Shown here: one piece after another, positions 1 through 8,405 of the stretch | Layout: each line of letters begins with the position of its first letter | Position numbering within the stretch: the stretch's first letter is position 1 | From: Chryseobacterium sp. | GTDB lineage: Bacteria > Bacteroidota > Bacteroidia > Flavobacteriales > Weeksellaceae | DNA length: 64,000 nucleotides | Assembly: GCA_031286615.1 (NCBI GenBank) | Contig: JAITUA010000003.1 | Coordinates: 1 to 64,000, forward strand | Reading direction: 5' to 3' | The notes under the pieces: generated by a model | Database searches by the model: none | What the model saw: the letters and a program-made list of their open reading frames with translations, nothing else | What the model was told of the DNA's origin: nothing | Translations under genes and position numbers: made by a program

Positions 1-2
1 AT

Positions 3-818
3 GTAGCTAATAATCCTATATCAAACTTTGATGTAGATGGCAGATGGTTTAATGATGATGGAAGCATAGGGCAAGGCCCTGCTACATTTGATCTTCATGG
101 TTCTTCATATAGACCTATGATGACATTCAGCACGAATGATGGTATGCATACCAATGAAGGTGCAGGTGTACAATATACCCCATTTGGGGATACACAGGCT
201 TATACAGATCTAATGTATGCTTTTCATAATGGAGGAACCGGAGGAATATCTAATATCGGAGGGACATTAAGATGGTGGACAGATTATGAAGATCCTGATC
301 CTACTGTAACAGGGATAGGTGCTTTTGGTATATTGAAATTTCTAGATAAAGGTCTTACAGAAACTTTTAATACCTTAGATGGCATAGCCTATGATTTAAA
401 GCACTATCAAACAGAAAGTTTCTTTAAAGATATGGAAAAACATCTTAACGGTGGATTAGGAATAGCTTCTGCAGCTATCGCTGGGCAAAGTAAGTTACCT
501 GGCGGTTTGAAATATCTTGATAAAATAAAAGGGTTATCAAAATTCTCAAAAGTTTTAGGCAGAGCAGGAGTAGTAGGAACTGCTCTAACTGTAGGTGTTA
601 CTTTCTCTGAATACTATAATGATGAATGGACTGCTCATACAATCGTAAACACAGCTTTATTAGCAGGAACTTTAGCCGCAACAGTCTTTGGCGCTCCTGC
701 AATACTTACGGGAATAGCTATTTATGGAATTGCAGATTACACATTTGGTATTGGTGATAAATTAGATAGTGAGTTTGGAAGAGGATCAATATTTTGGAAT
801 ACACATATTGTAAATTAA
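3..818 (+). CDS. C-terminal end of an Rhs-type polymorphic toxin (5' end outside window)
   Basis: The frame is open from the first bases, so only the last 271 residues are seen. The visible start reads NPISNFDVDGRWF, which matches the end of an Rhs core (NP..x..DPDGR), so what follows is the variable toxin tip. The tip has a Gly/Asn-rich part (residues about 40-110) and a hydrophobic Gly/Ala-rich part (about 165-255) with helices that could enter a membrane. The gene next door, two bases downstream, encodes a multi-pass membrane protein, which fits an immunity protein against a pore-forming toxin. No nuclease or deaminase motif was seen. The Rhs assignment is by motif; the pore-forming activity is inference. 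Confidence 0.65.
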   Translation, partial: VANNPISNFDVDGRWFNDDGSIGQGPATFDLHGSSYRPMMTFSTNDGMHTNEGAGVQYTPFGDTQAYTDLMYAFHNGGTGGISNIGGTLRWWTDYEDPDPTVTGIGAFGILKFLDKGLTETFNTLDGIAYDLKHYQTESFFKDMEKHLNGGLGIASAAIAGQSKLPGGLKYLDKIKGLSKFSKVLGRAGVVGTALTVGVTFSEYYNDEWTAHTIVNTALLAGTLAATVFGAPAILTGIAIYGIADYTFGIGDKLDSEFGRGSIFWNTHIVN

Positions 819-820
819 TC

Positions 821-1450
821 ATGAACAATAAAAGAAAGATTAAAATAATTTTAAGAAATAGAGTAATTCTTTTCGTATTACTATTGGTTATTATATCTAA
901 TTTATCAGCAATACTTACTTATATTTATATTGCTAAAACTATTTATCCTGCAATAGCGTTTCTACTTTCTATAATATTAGTTTATATTTTTTGTCGAAGC
1001 AGCTTACAGCAAAATGTTGATCTTTATATTACAGAAAATAAGATATTTATTAATGATACTTATTACTTCTTATCAGATTTACAATATTATAGTTTTAATG
1101 AAACAAATTATGTTGGGACTATTACACTTAGCTTTATTAATAGAAAGGTAAAATTAAGTCTTTTTCGTAATAAAAATTTAGAATATCAAAAATTAAAAGA
1201 TGACATCTTAAAATTAATAGATATACATAATAAACACAATAACAAAAAAATTAAAGAATTTGATTGGTATTTTACCAGATCAGCAAAAATATATGGATAT
1301 ATAACTGTATTTATAATGATTTTGTGGATTGCTATAATGCTTATGCATCCAGAAAAATTAAAACTTTCAAATTTAGGATTGTTTTTAGTAGTTTCAGCAG
1401 GTCTTTCACCAATCTTATTGAGGATTTTTAGAAATAATAAATCTATATAA
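821..1450 (+). CDS. multi-pass membrane protein, candidate immunity protein for the Rhs toxin
   Basis: About 209 residues with two hydrophobic segments near the N-terminus (roughly residues 15-60), a soluble lysine-rich middle, and two more near the C-terminus (roughly 155-205). I chose the ATG two bases after the toxin stop; an upstream in-frame codon at 794 lies inside the toxin gene. Tight spacing behind a toxin tip and a membrane location are what is seen with immunity proteins of membrane-damaging toxins. I do not recognise the family. AT content is very high compared with the core genes further right, as is usual for toxin-immunity tails. Confidence 0.6.
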   Translation: MNNKRKIKIILRNRVILFVLLLVIISNLSAILTYIYIAKTIYPAIAFLLSIILVYIFCRSSLQQNVDLYITENKIFINDTYYFLSDLQYYSFNETNYVGTITLSFINRKVKLSLFRNKNLEYQKLKDDILKLIDIHNKHNNKKIKEFDWYFTRSAKIYGYITVFIMILWIAIMLMHPEKLKLSNLGLFLVVSAGLSPILLRIFRNNKSI

Positions 1451-1474
1451 AAGCTGATAGTTTTTATAATAAAC

Positions 1475-1696
1475 ATGGCAAAAATAATATTAGAAGGTTG
1501 GAATGAGGGGGCTTCAAAAAGTGTCTCCTACAAAACTCCAAATTGATTTACTTGGAAAATCATTAAGGAATCTAAATTAAATGTTGATTATCTTTTGGAT
1601 GATAAAGAAGTGATTATTGAGATTGAAAATTTAGACTTGACGAATGAATTTATTATAGAAGCGGAAAAGATTGGCGTAATTTGTAAATTAAGATAA
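1475..1696 (+). pseudogene. broken small gene resembling the C-terminal domain of ribosomal protein L7/L12
   Basis: Starts MAKIILEGWNEG and then hits TGA at 1544-1546. The next frame continues with LQKVSPTKLQIDLLGKSL, and the original frame resumes with KESKLNVDYLLDDKEVIIEI and ends EAEKIGVICKLR. Joined, the pieces make about 72 residues following the L7/L12 C-terminal pattern (K-x-x-x-I-K-x-(L/V) ... LKEAK..V(D/E) ... EAxxxGAxxxx). Two compensating frame changes are needed: near 1507-1510 (a G run) and near 1566. Stand-alone proteins of this shape occur near Rhs toxins in flavobacteria, so this may be a dead immunity gene. Sequencing error in the G run could explain one shift, hardly both. 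Confidence 0.55.
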
Positions 1697-1709
1697 TGTT
1701 GGGATAATA

Positions 1710-2051
1710 ATGAGAAATTTGGAAAAATGGGATTTAAAATATTCAATAGCAGAGTTTGTAGTTCCAAGGCTTGAAGCATATAAAAAAGAGGTGGAAAATG
1801 ATAATATTATGTCTATACCATTATGGGTAGAAGATCATAATTTGCCATTTATTTTAGATCAAAATAAAGAATATTCGAAAGAAGAAATAAGCTTAATAAA
1901 TAAAGAATGGGCTATCATATTACAAAAAATGATATGTTCATTTAAAAGTTTATTAATACCGAACAATGAAATAACCTTTGAAGAGTCGCAAAAGATACAG
2001 AACGAGGGTATTCAGTTATTTGCAAAATATTATTTTAACTTATGGGACTGA
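1710..2051 (+). CDS. uncharacterised protein of a phage-related type ending in LFAKYYFNLWD
   Basis: 113 residues, acidic and aromatic, no signal peptide or membrane segment. The pattern (WDLKYSIAEFVVPRLEAYKK at the start, a central EWAIILQKMICSFK helix, and GIQLFAKYYFNLWD at the end) resembles small proteins found in phages and plasmids whose members also end in a KYF/KYY..LWD motif. Their role is unknown to me. Here it sits between the broken L7/L12-like gene and further immunity-like genes, so it may serve as an immunity or anti-toxin protein; that is inference from position only. Confidence 0.55.
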   Translation: MRNLEKWDLKYSIAEFVVPRLEAYKKEVENDNIMSIPLWVEDHNLPFILDQNKEYSKEEISLINKEWAIILQKMICSFKSLLIPNNEITFEESQKIQNEGIQLFAKYYFNLWD

Positions 2052-2073
2052 GTATTATATAAAGTCTTTAAAA

Positions 2074-2472
2074 ATGATAAAGAATATAAATATTGTTAAG
2101 TCTAAATTCAATATAATAAAACAGGACTTTTTTAAGACAGGTTTATTTGAAAATTTTGATAAAAACTTACAATGTCAAATAAACGACAGTATCTTATTTT
2201 TAGCGAAGGAAATTCCTATCTTGGCCTATTACGAATCTAACAAGAATTATTGGCTATTAACAGATATTAGGCTTATTACAAACGATTTCATTATTTTTCT
2301 TGATGATATTGAAATAATTAACATCCCTGAAATTTTTGATGAAGGAAAAGAAAACTCAGAATGCGAAAGTTTAGAAATTGTTAAAAAGAACTCAGATATT
2401 TACACTTTAAAATTAGAAAAATTTACATGGTATGCAATTTTTAACGTTCTTAATTTTATTATAAGAGATTAA
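2074..2472 (+). CDS. small uncharacterised protein, immunity-like by position
   Basis: 132 residues from the ATG at 2074; a longer frame from 1978 would overlap the preceding gene by 74 bases and is less likely. The protein starts MIKNINIVKSKFNIIKQDFF, is rich in Ile, Asn and Lys, and has a region of alternating hydrophobic strands (YWLLTDIRLITNDFIIFLDD), suggesting a small alpha/beta fold. No family recognised. It is 22 bases behind the LWD-type gene and 3 bases ahead of the DUF2185-type gene, so the three are probably co-transcribed. Confidence 0.5.
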   Translation: MIKNINIVKSKFNIIKQDFFKTGLFENFDKNLQCQINDSILFLAKEIPILAYYESNKNYWLLTDIRLITNDFIIFLDDIEIINIPEIFDEGKENSECESLEIVKKNSDIYTLKLEKFTWYAIFNVLNFIIRD

Positions 2473-2475
2473 TTT

Positions 2476-3102
2476 ATGATAACATTCAATGGAATTCAAA
2501 TAAATGTAGTTGATAATCTGTACGTAGAAACAAAAGGATTAGATTCTTATATAACAAAGGAAATCAGAGTTAGCATTGGTGAAAATCAGCCAGAAAACTA
2601 TATAGATGTTATTAAATACGTCATAGATTATATTATAGATAATAAACCAATCATTTCTGAAAATCAAAATATCGGCTATTATTCCTGGCTTTTACAATTT
2701 AGGTTGGATGAAGATAACTGCTATGAACTTTATGAAGTAAACGCTGATGGCAGTGGATTCAATAAAGGTTGTGATACAGCAATTTCAGTTGTAAGGCAAC
2801 AAAGTGAAATATGTTGGAAACAAAATTTTATTCCTCAATTTCCAAATTTCAATCAATCAGTTGTTATATCAGATGGTGTTTATGAAGGAAAGGGTATTGA
2901 AGGAATTAGATATGATTCACCTCAAGATGAGAGTGGGTGGTACCTTATAACAGATGATTATAATAATGATATTAAATCATTAAAAATGGTACATTTTTAT
3001 CATATTGCTTTTGCTCGTCCTGATATTTTGAAATATTTAGCGATACCTTTCGGATACCGGTTTTTCATGGAAGATGACAGAATCATTGTCTCGAAGGATT
3101 AA
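2476..3102 (+). CDS. immunity-like protein with a C-terminal DUF2185 (Imm33-type) domain
   Basis: 208 residues. The last 90 or so (SDGVYEGKGIEGIRYDSP, DESGWYLITDD, HFYHIAFARPDILKYLAIPF, GYRFF) follow the DUF2185 pattern: a G-Y/R-EP strand, SGW(R/Y)hhsG/D and an I...DP(D/E)hhphLdhPhGsxF motif. DUF2185 is recorded as an immunity family (Imm33) in polymorphic toxin loci. The N-terminal 110 residues form a separate uncharacterised part. It closes the small immunity-like array behind the Rhs toxin tail and is followed by a clear terminator hairpin. Confidence 0.6.
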   Translation: MITFNGIQINVVDNLYVETKGLDSYITKEIRVSIGENQPENYIDVIKYVIDYIIDNKPIISENQNIGYYSWLLQFRLDEDNCYELYEVNADGSGFNKGCDTAISVVRQQSEICWKQNFIPQFPNFNQSVVISDGVYEGKGIEGIRYDSPQDESGWYLITDDYNNDIKSLKMVHFYHIAFARPDILKYLAIPFGYRFFMEDDRIIVSKD

Positions 3103-3129
3103 CAGATTACCATATATAAATTATACACC

Positions 3130-3153
3130 AAGTACCACATATGGTACTTTTTC
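3130..3153 (+). terminator. intrinsic terminator after the immunity-like array
   Basis: Perfect 8-bp stem AAGTACCA / TGGTACTT with a CATA loop, running into a T tract. It ends the array of small genes before the histidine kinase. Confidence 0.7.
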
Positions 3154-3251
3154 CTTCATAATAACCATTACTTCTTTCAAAATCCAAAATCCATTTCAAT
3201 TCATTTGAAATAAACAGAGATATACCTTTATTGTCAGATTTACTATAATGG

Positions 3252-3272
3252 AATACGAAATAATTTCGTATT
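3252..3272. promoter_or_regulatory. perfect 21-bp palindrome upstream of the hybrid kinase
   Basis: AATACGAAAT-A-ATTTCGTATT: two 10-bp arms around a single A, too tight for a normal hairpin, so more likely a protein-binding site. It overlaps TATTTTGG, one base off the TAnnTTTG -7 element, about 120 bp before the kinase start. The binding protein is unknown. Confidence 0.4.
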
Positions 3273-3395
3273 TTGGTTTACTTGTTAAAATAATGATTTA
3301 AAACACCTAAAAATGTTTAAAATATAAACTTTAAAGTTCTGATTATCATTTTTTAATAATCAAAAAAGAAAAATCTCTAATAGTTGAAATAACAT

Positions 3396-6300
3396 ATGAA
3401 GAAGTATCCAATTCCTGGGAATGAAGAAGCCCGAATGAGGAAACTGGAGTTTTTGGGTCTTTTAAACCTTGAAAAAGATCCCCAGTTAGACATTTTTGCA
3501 GAGACAGCATGCCTGGTGACCGACTGTCCTGCCGCACTTATTGCAATGATGGAAAGTGAAACCCAGACCATCCAAAGTTGTGTGGGGCTCGCTCTTGATT
3601 TTGTAGACAGGAAGAGTACTTTATGCCAATATTCTATTGCAAATGGAGATGTTGTTGTTATCAATGATACTTTATTAGATGAAAGATCTTTTGATAATCC
3701 GCTTATTTTGACTGGGGGAATCAGGTTTTACGCAGGAGTACCCCTGATTGATGACGAAGGATTCGTATTAGGAACCATCTGTGTTATTGATTATAAACCT
3801 AAAACAATTACAGACGATCAGATTTCAACCCTGAAGAAAATAGGAGAGACCATCACAAAAGTTCTGATGGGGAAAAGAAAAAATATTCAGGCCGAATATT
3901 TCCAGCAGACCTTTAGTATTTCCAATAACCTGATCTGTGTTTTGGATAAGGATTTCTCTATAAAAGACGTCAATCCGGCTTTTGAAAGCATATTTCAATT
4001 GGAGAAGTCTCAGGTTATTGATCAGAACTTCCTCAATATTTTAGGCAGCCACAACTCCCAACTGCAATTACTTACCAAAAATCTGCCCACTACAGATGAA
4101 GAAGTAACATTTACTACTTCTACAAACATAGATGATACACAGACTATTATTGTAGAATGGTATCTGAAATTAAATCAGAAACACTCTGAAATTTTCTGTT
4201 TTGGAATCAATATTACCCAGCGCATCGAAGAAAAACTCAAACTTGAAAGTTCTGAGCGCCGTTTCAGAAGCTTCTTCGAAAATGCTATAGGTCTTATGAG
4301 TATACATGATATGGAAGGAAATATCACTGCGGTAAACGAAAAAGGAAGAGAAACCCTGCAATATTCCTCAGAAGAAGTAGAAGGACTCAACCTGAAAGAT
4401 CTTGTCCCTGAAAAAAACTGGCCGCTACTGGAACAGTATCTGGAAAGAATCAACAAAAACCAGGAAGATTTCGGAACCATGATTCTGAAAACCAAAGGAG
4501 GTGAAGAAGTGATATGGATGTACCACAACCTGGTAGAAATCAACACAGAAGGACAACCTTATGTAGTAAGTACTGCTCTGAATGTTACCGAAAGAATGAC
4601 GTTGGAAAAAGATCTTGTTCACACCAAAAAAATGCTGGAACAGACAAATGCTGTAGCTCAGGTAGGAGGATGGGAAGTGAATCTTAAAAAGAATACCGTA
4701 TTTTGGTCACAGTCTACCAGAGAAATACACAAAATAGATAAAACATTCCAGCCTGATCTGGAAAATGCGCTGGGCTTTTACAGCGAAGACAGTCGCGAAA
4801 AACTAAAATTTTTATTCGAAAGAGCTGTAACGGAAGGTGTTCCTTACGATGAAGAATTACAGCTTGTCCGGAATGATGGTGTGACGATCTGGGTAAGAGT
4901 AAAAGGAATACCTGAGTTTGAAGACGGAATCTGTATGAGAATATATGGAATCATTCAGGATATTGATAATTTCAAAAATATCTACCTTGAGTTAGCCAAA
5001 AAAGAGGCAATGCTGCAGTCATTCGTCGCCTATGTTCCTGCAACAGTGGCTATGTTTGACAAAGAACTTAATTATCTTTCTGTAAGCAGCAGCTGGAAAG
5101 ATGAGTTCCAGATGAATGACATCAGGCTGATCGGAGAAAATATGTTCAAAATTTCTCCTGATGTACCGGATGAAAGAATAAGGATCTACCAGGATGCCTT
5201 GGAAGGAATTGCCTATAAAAATGAAGATATGGCCATAGAAATCCCTGATAAAGAAGTCATTCAGCATTACAATATAGAAGTTACGCCATGGTATCTTTCC
5301 ACCAATACAATAGGCGGAATCATTGTTTCTGCACAAAATATTACAGGATCGGTAAGAATCAATAAAGAGCTTAAAAATGCCAAGAAAATGGCTGATATGG
5401 CCAATAAAGCAAAATCAGAATTTTTGGCCAATATGAGCCATGAAATCAGAACTCCGCTGAATGGTGTCATCGGATTCTCTGATCTTCTGTTAAAAACTCC
5501 GTTGAATGAAATACAGACTCAATACCTCAATTATATTAACGAATCTGGAGAAAACCTGTTAAACATCATCAACGACATTCTTGATTTCTCTAAAATAGAA
5601 TCCGGAAAAATGGATCTTTCAATTGAAAAATCCAATGTATATGATATTGTAAGCCAGGTGATCAACGTGATTCTTTATCAATCTCAGAAAAAGGATATAG
5701 AATTACTGTTAAATATAGAGCCGGGACTTCCTGAAACCATCTGGGTAGACGAATCCAGACTCAAGCAGATTCTGATCAACCTTCTCGGAAATGCTGTCAA
5801 GTTTACAGCACAGGGGGAAATAGAACTTAAAGTAGAAAAGCTTAAGCTTGACCATAAAGATATCACATTAAGGTTTTCAGTGAGAGACACCGGAATTGGT
5901 ATTCCTAAAGAGAAACAGCAGTTTATTTTTGATGCCTTCACACAGGAAAACAGCTCTATCAGCAAACGTTATGGCGGAACAGGACTTGGACTTACCATTT
6001 CAAACAATATTTTGAAATATATGGGTAGCAGCCTGTCTCTGGTGAGCGAGGTTGATAAAGGTTCTGTTTTCTATTTTGACATTAAGGTTCCTTGCGAAAT
6101 GACAGAACACCCTGAAGATGAAGACCTGAAAATAAAAAGAGTTCTTATTGTTGATGATAACGAAGCCAACAGAGTGATTCTTCAGCACATGCTTGCCTAT
6201 AAAAACATAGATTCAAAGCTTGCTGCCAACGGTATGGAAGCTCTTCAGATACTTCTTGCAGGAGAGCGTTTCGATGTAATTCTTATGGATTACCATATGC

Positions 6301-7304
6301 CTATCATTTCAGGCCTGGAAACAATAGAAAAAATCAAGGAACTGTTTAATAAGCAAAACGAACTTTCACCTCTGATTATCCTTCATACTTCTTCTGAAGA
6401 ACATGATGTCATCAATTCTTTCCGTCAGGAAAACGATTCATACTTCCTGCTGAAACCTATCAAATCTGAAGAACTGTATAAAACATTGAAACAGGCCGTA
6501 AAATACACAGAAAAAGAAATAAGCCAAATTCCACAGCCGGAAACAGAAGCTTCATTACTGATGCAGGCTCCTCAGGTTTTGCTGGTAGATGACAATCCTG
6601 TAAATATGGTCCTGAACCACAAAATGATACGTTCATTAATTCCCGATGCAGAACTCACAGAATCTACAGACGGTCTTCAGGCATGGGAACAATGCAAAGA
6701 AAAAATATTCAATATCATTTTAATGGATGTTCAGATGCCGGTAATGGATGGTATTGAAGCAACAAAACAAATCCGTTTACTTCCTGGTTATGCCGATGTT
6801 CCGATTATTGGAGTCACGGCCGGAAATGTATTGGGCGAAAGAGAAAAATGTATGAATTCCGGGATGAATGATTTTCTGCCTAAACCTTTAAGACAGGCCG
6901 ATCTTCTGGAAATGCTGAAGAAATACATCATGAATAAAAATCATACCGTTTCTGAGGTTTCTATAGATCAGACAAAATATCTGGACATCAATCTTTTGAA
7001 TGAACAGATAGGCGATGATAATGAGGATTTCAGAAAAGTATTTTTGGGTCTCGTCATACAGCAACTCACCCAAGCTGAAGAAGATATTAAAAAAAGTACA
7101 GCTGAAAAAGATAGTACCAACCTGAAATTGATCCTTCACAAGCTCAAAGGAACAGCAGGAACAGCAGGATTGTTGAAACTTACAGAATATACAGCAGACT
7201 GGGAAAGAAAAACAGATCCGGATATGGATTTTGCTTCCATGGAAAAAGAAATTATCCAGGAAATAACAATAGGATTGCAATTAATTAACAACTTAATACA
7301 ATAA
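3396..7304 (+). CDS. hybrid sensor histidine kinase (GAF, four PAS, HisKA, HATPase, two receiver domains, HPt)
   Basis: 1302 residues, no membrane segments, so a cytoplasmic sensor. Order: GAF (about 20-160), four PAS/PAC units (about 170-655), HisKA with MSHEIRTPLNG and phospho-acceptor His682, HATPase with LLGNAVKFT (N box), DTGIGIP and GGTGLGL, receiver 1 (Asp965 in LMDYHMP), receiver 2 (Asp1111 in LMDVQMPVMDG) and a C-terminal HPt domain with His1248 in LHKLKGTAGTAG. It therefore carries a whole phosphorelay except an output domain. Phosphate would have to leave the HPt to a separate regulator; the only receiver-like sequence next to it is a short remnant at 7316. The signal sensed cannot be read from the sequence. 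Confidence 0.93.
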   Translation: MKKYPIPGNEEARMRKLEFLGLLNLEKDPQLDIFAETACLVTDCPAALIAMMESETQTIQSCVGLALDFVDRKSTLCQYSIANGDVVVINDTLLDERSFDNPLILTGGIRFYAGVPLIDDEGFVLGTICVIDYKPKTITDDQISTLKKIGETITKVLMGKRKNIQAEYFQQTFSISNNLICVLDKDFSIKDVNPAFESIFQLEKSQVIDQNFLNILGSHNSQLQLLTKNLPTTDEEVTFTTSTNIDDTQTIIVEWYLKLNQKHSEIFCFGINITQRIEEKLKLESSERRFRSFFENAIGLMSIHDMEGNITAVNEKGRETLQYSSEEVEGLNLKDLVPEKNWPLLEQYLERINKNQEDFGTMILKTKGGEEVIWMYHNLVEINTEGQPYVVSTALNVTERMTLEKDLVHTKKMLEQTNAVAQVGGWEVNLKKNTVFWSQSTREIHKIDKTFQPDLENALGFYSEDSREKLKFLFERAVTEGVPYDEELQLVRNDGVTIWVRVKGIPEFEDGICMRIYGIIQDIDNFKNIYLELAKKEAMLQSFVAYVPATVAMFDKELNYLSVSSSWKDEFQMNDIRLIGENMFKISPDVPDERIRIYQDALEGIAYKNEDMAIEIPDKEVIQHYNIEVTPWYLSTNTIGGIIVSAQNITGSVRINKELKNAKKMADMANKAKSEFLANMSHEIRTPLNGVIGFSDLLLKTPLNEIQTQYLNYINESGENLLNIINDILDFSKIESGKMDLSIEKSNVYDIVSQVINVILYQSQKKDIELLLNIEPGLPETIWVDESRLKQILINLLGNAVKFTAQGEIELKVEKLKLDHKDITLRFSVRDTGIGIPKEKQQFIFDAFTQENSSISKRYGGTGLGLTISNNILKYMGSSLSLVSEVDKGSVFYFDIKVPCEMTEHPEDEDLKIKRVLIVDDNEANRVILQHMLAYKNIDSKLAANGMEALQILLAGERFDVILMDYHMPIISGLETIEKIKELFNKQNELSPLIILHTSSEEHDVINSFRQENDSYFLLKPIKSEELYKTLKQAVKYTEKEISQIPQPETEASLLMQAPQVLLVDDNPVNMVLNHKMIRSLIPDAELTESTDGLQAWEQCKEKIFNIILMDVQMPVMDGIEATKQIRLLPGYADVPIIGVTAGNVLGEREKCMNSGMNDFLPKPLRQADLLEMLKKYIMNKNHTVSEVSIDQTKYLDINLLNEQIGDDNEDFRKVFLGLVIQQLTQAEEDIKKSTAEKDSTNLKLILHKLKGTAGTAGLLKLTEYTADWERKTDPDMDFASMEKEIIQEITIGLQLINNLIQ

Positions 7305-7315
7305 AAAATAAAACC

Positions 7316-7447
7316 ATGTTAATTCTAATCGTTGAAGACGGCGAGCTGATTCTAAAAACGATAGAGCACAAATTATTAAAAGAAGGGCACGAAGTAGGTA
7401 AAACATCACAACCCAGAGATTATTCGTCAAAACATATATTTTTTTAG
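7316..7447 (+). pseudogene. truncated response-regulator receiver remnant
   Basis: Reads MLILIVEDGELILKTIEHKL then KEGHEV and stops after 43 residues with an unrelated tail (TSQPRDYSSKHIFF). The start is the first beta strand and helix of a receiver domain (normally LIVEDD), but the second acidic Asp is Gly and the phospho-acceptor Asp, conserved Lys and any output domain are missing. It starts 11 bases after the hybrid kinase stop, where a cognate regulator would be expected. Probably the 5' end of a deleted regulator gene. Confidence 0.65.
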
Positions 7448-7541
7448 ATTATTTTTCAATTAAATAACCCATAAAAAGCAGTTATGATGGAATAATTATT
7501 GCCGTATTTAAAAAAATCTGATTTCTTCAAAAAATTCCATC

Positions 7542-8321
7542 ATGAAAATAGCCACTTATAATGTGAATGGAGTCAACGGACGCCTGCCTCTCTTACTGAA
7601 ATGGCTTAAAGAAGCCTCGCCGGATATTGTTTGTCTTCAGGAACTAAAAGCACCTCAGGAACGTTTTCCGGTAGAAGAAATTAATAAAGCAGGCTATGAG
7701 GCTATCTGGAATGGACAAAAAAGCTGGAATGGAGTTGCTATACTGGCGAAAAACAAAGAAATTACAGAGGTACAAAGATCTTTACCCGGAGATACCGAAG
7801 ACATTCAAAGCCGTTATATTGAAGCAATCATTGATAAAATGGTCATCTGCTGTCTTTATCTCCCGAACGGCAATCCTTATCCCGGACCAAAATTCGACTA
7901 TAAATTATCCTGGATTAAACGTTTTAAAAGAAGAACCAGCCAACTTATTACAATGGAGCTTCCCGCTCTCCTTATCGGGGATTTTAATATCATTCCGGAA
8001 TCTATTGATGTGTATAAACCTGAACGCTGGGAAAATGATGCCCTGTACAGAACAGAGGTAAGAAAAGCTTACAAAGATCTGCAGAAGAAAGGATGGCTTG
8101 ACTCTATACGAAGCCTTTATCCGGATGAAAAAATATATACCTTCTGGGATTACTTATATAAAGCTTACGACAGGAATGCAGGCATGAGATTGGATCATAT
8201 TTTACTGAGCCCTTATTTGCACAACCGGCTGCAGTCCGGTGGAGTAGACAGCCATGTACGTGGATGGGAAAAAAGCAGCGATCATGCTCCGGTATGGATT
8301 GAGCTCACAGACGAATTGTAA
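7542..8321 (+). CDS. xth: exodeoxyribonuclease III (AP endonuclease)
   Basis: 259 residues, the usual length for this family. Motifs of the Mg-dependent exonuclease/endonuclease/phosphatase fold are all present: MKIATYNVNGVNGRL at the start, LQELK (metal-binding Glu), YLPNG, GDFNIIPESIDVY (Asp/Asn pair) and SDHAPVWIEL (catalytic Asp-His) at the end. The enzyme removes nucleotides from 3' ends and cuts DNA at abasic sites in base excision repair. It stands alone, 94 bases after the receiver remnant and convergent with the repressor gene to its right. Confidence 0.93.
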   Translation: MKIATYNVNGVNGRLPLLLKWLKEASPDIVCLQELKAPQERFPVEEINKAGYEAIWNGQKSWNGVAILAKNKEITEVQRSLPGDTEDIQSRYIEAIIDKMVICCLYLPNGNPYPGPKFDYKLSWIKRFKRRTSQLITMELPALLIGDFNIIPESIDVYKPERWENDALYRTEVRKAYKDLQKKGWLDSIRSLYPDEKIYTFWDYLYKAYDRNAGMRLDHILLSPYLHNRLQSGGVDSHVRGWEKSSDHAPVWIELTDEL

Positions 8322-8349
8322 CTCAAGAAAGCAAGATCATACATAGTAA

Positions 8350-8384
8350 ATATACTCCCGGTTTATAAAATCAGGAGTATACTA
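8350..8384. terminator. bidirectional terminator-like hairpin
   Basis: Inverted repeat TATACTCC (8351-8358) / GGAGTATA (8374-8381) between the convergent xth and S24 repressor genes. No strong T run, so moderate support. Confidence 0.4.
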
Positions 8385-8405
8385 TATAATATGGTTGATT
8401 GAATA

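Noticed and set aside
1186-1476. Minus-strand frame opposite the membrane immunity-like gene
   Set aside because: It lies wholly within the better-supported plus-strand gene and shows only the reverse of its hydrophobic pattern.
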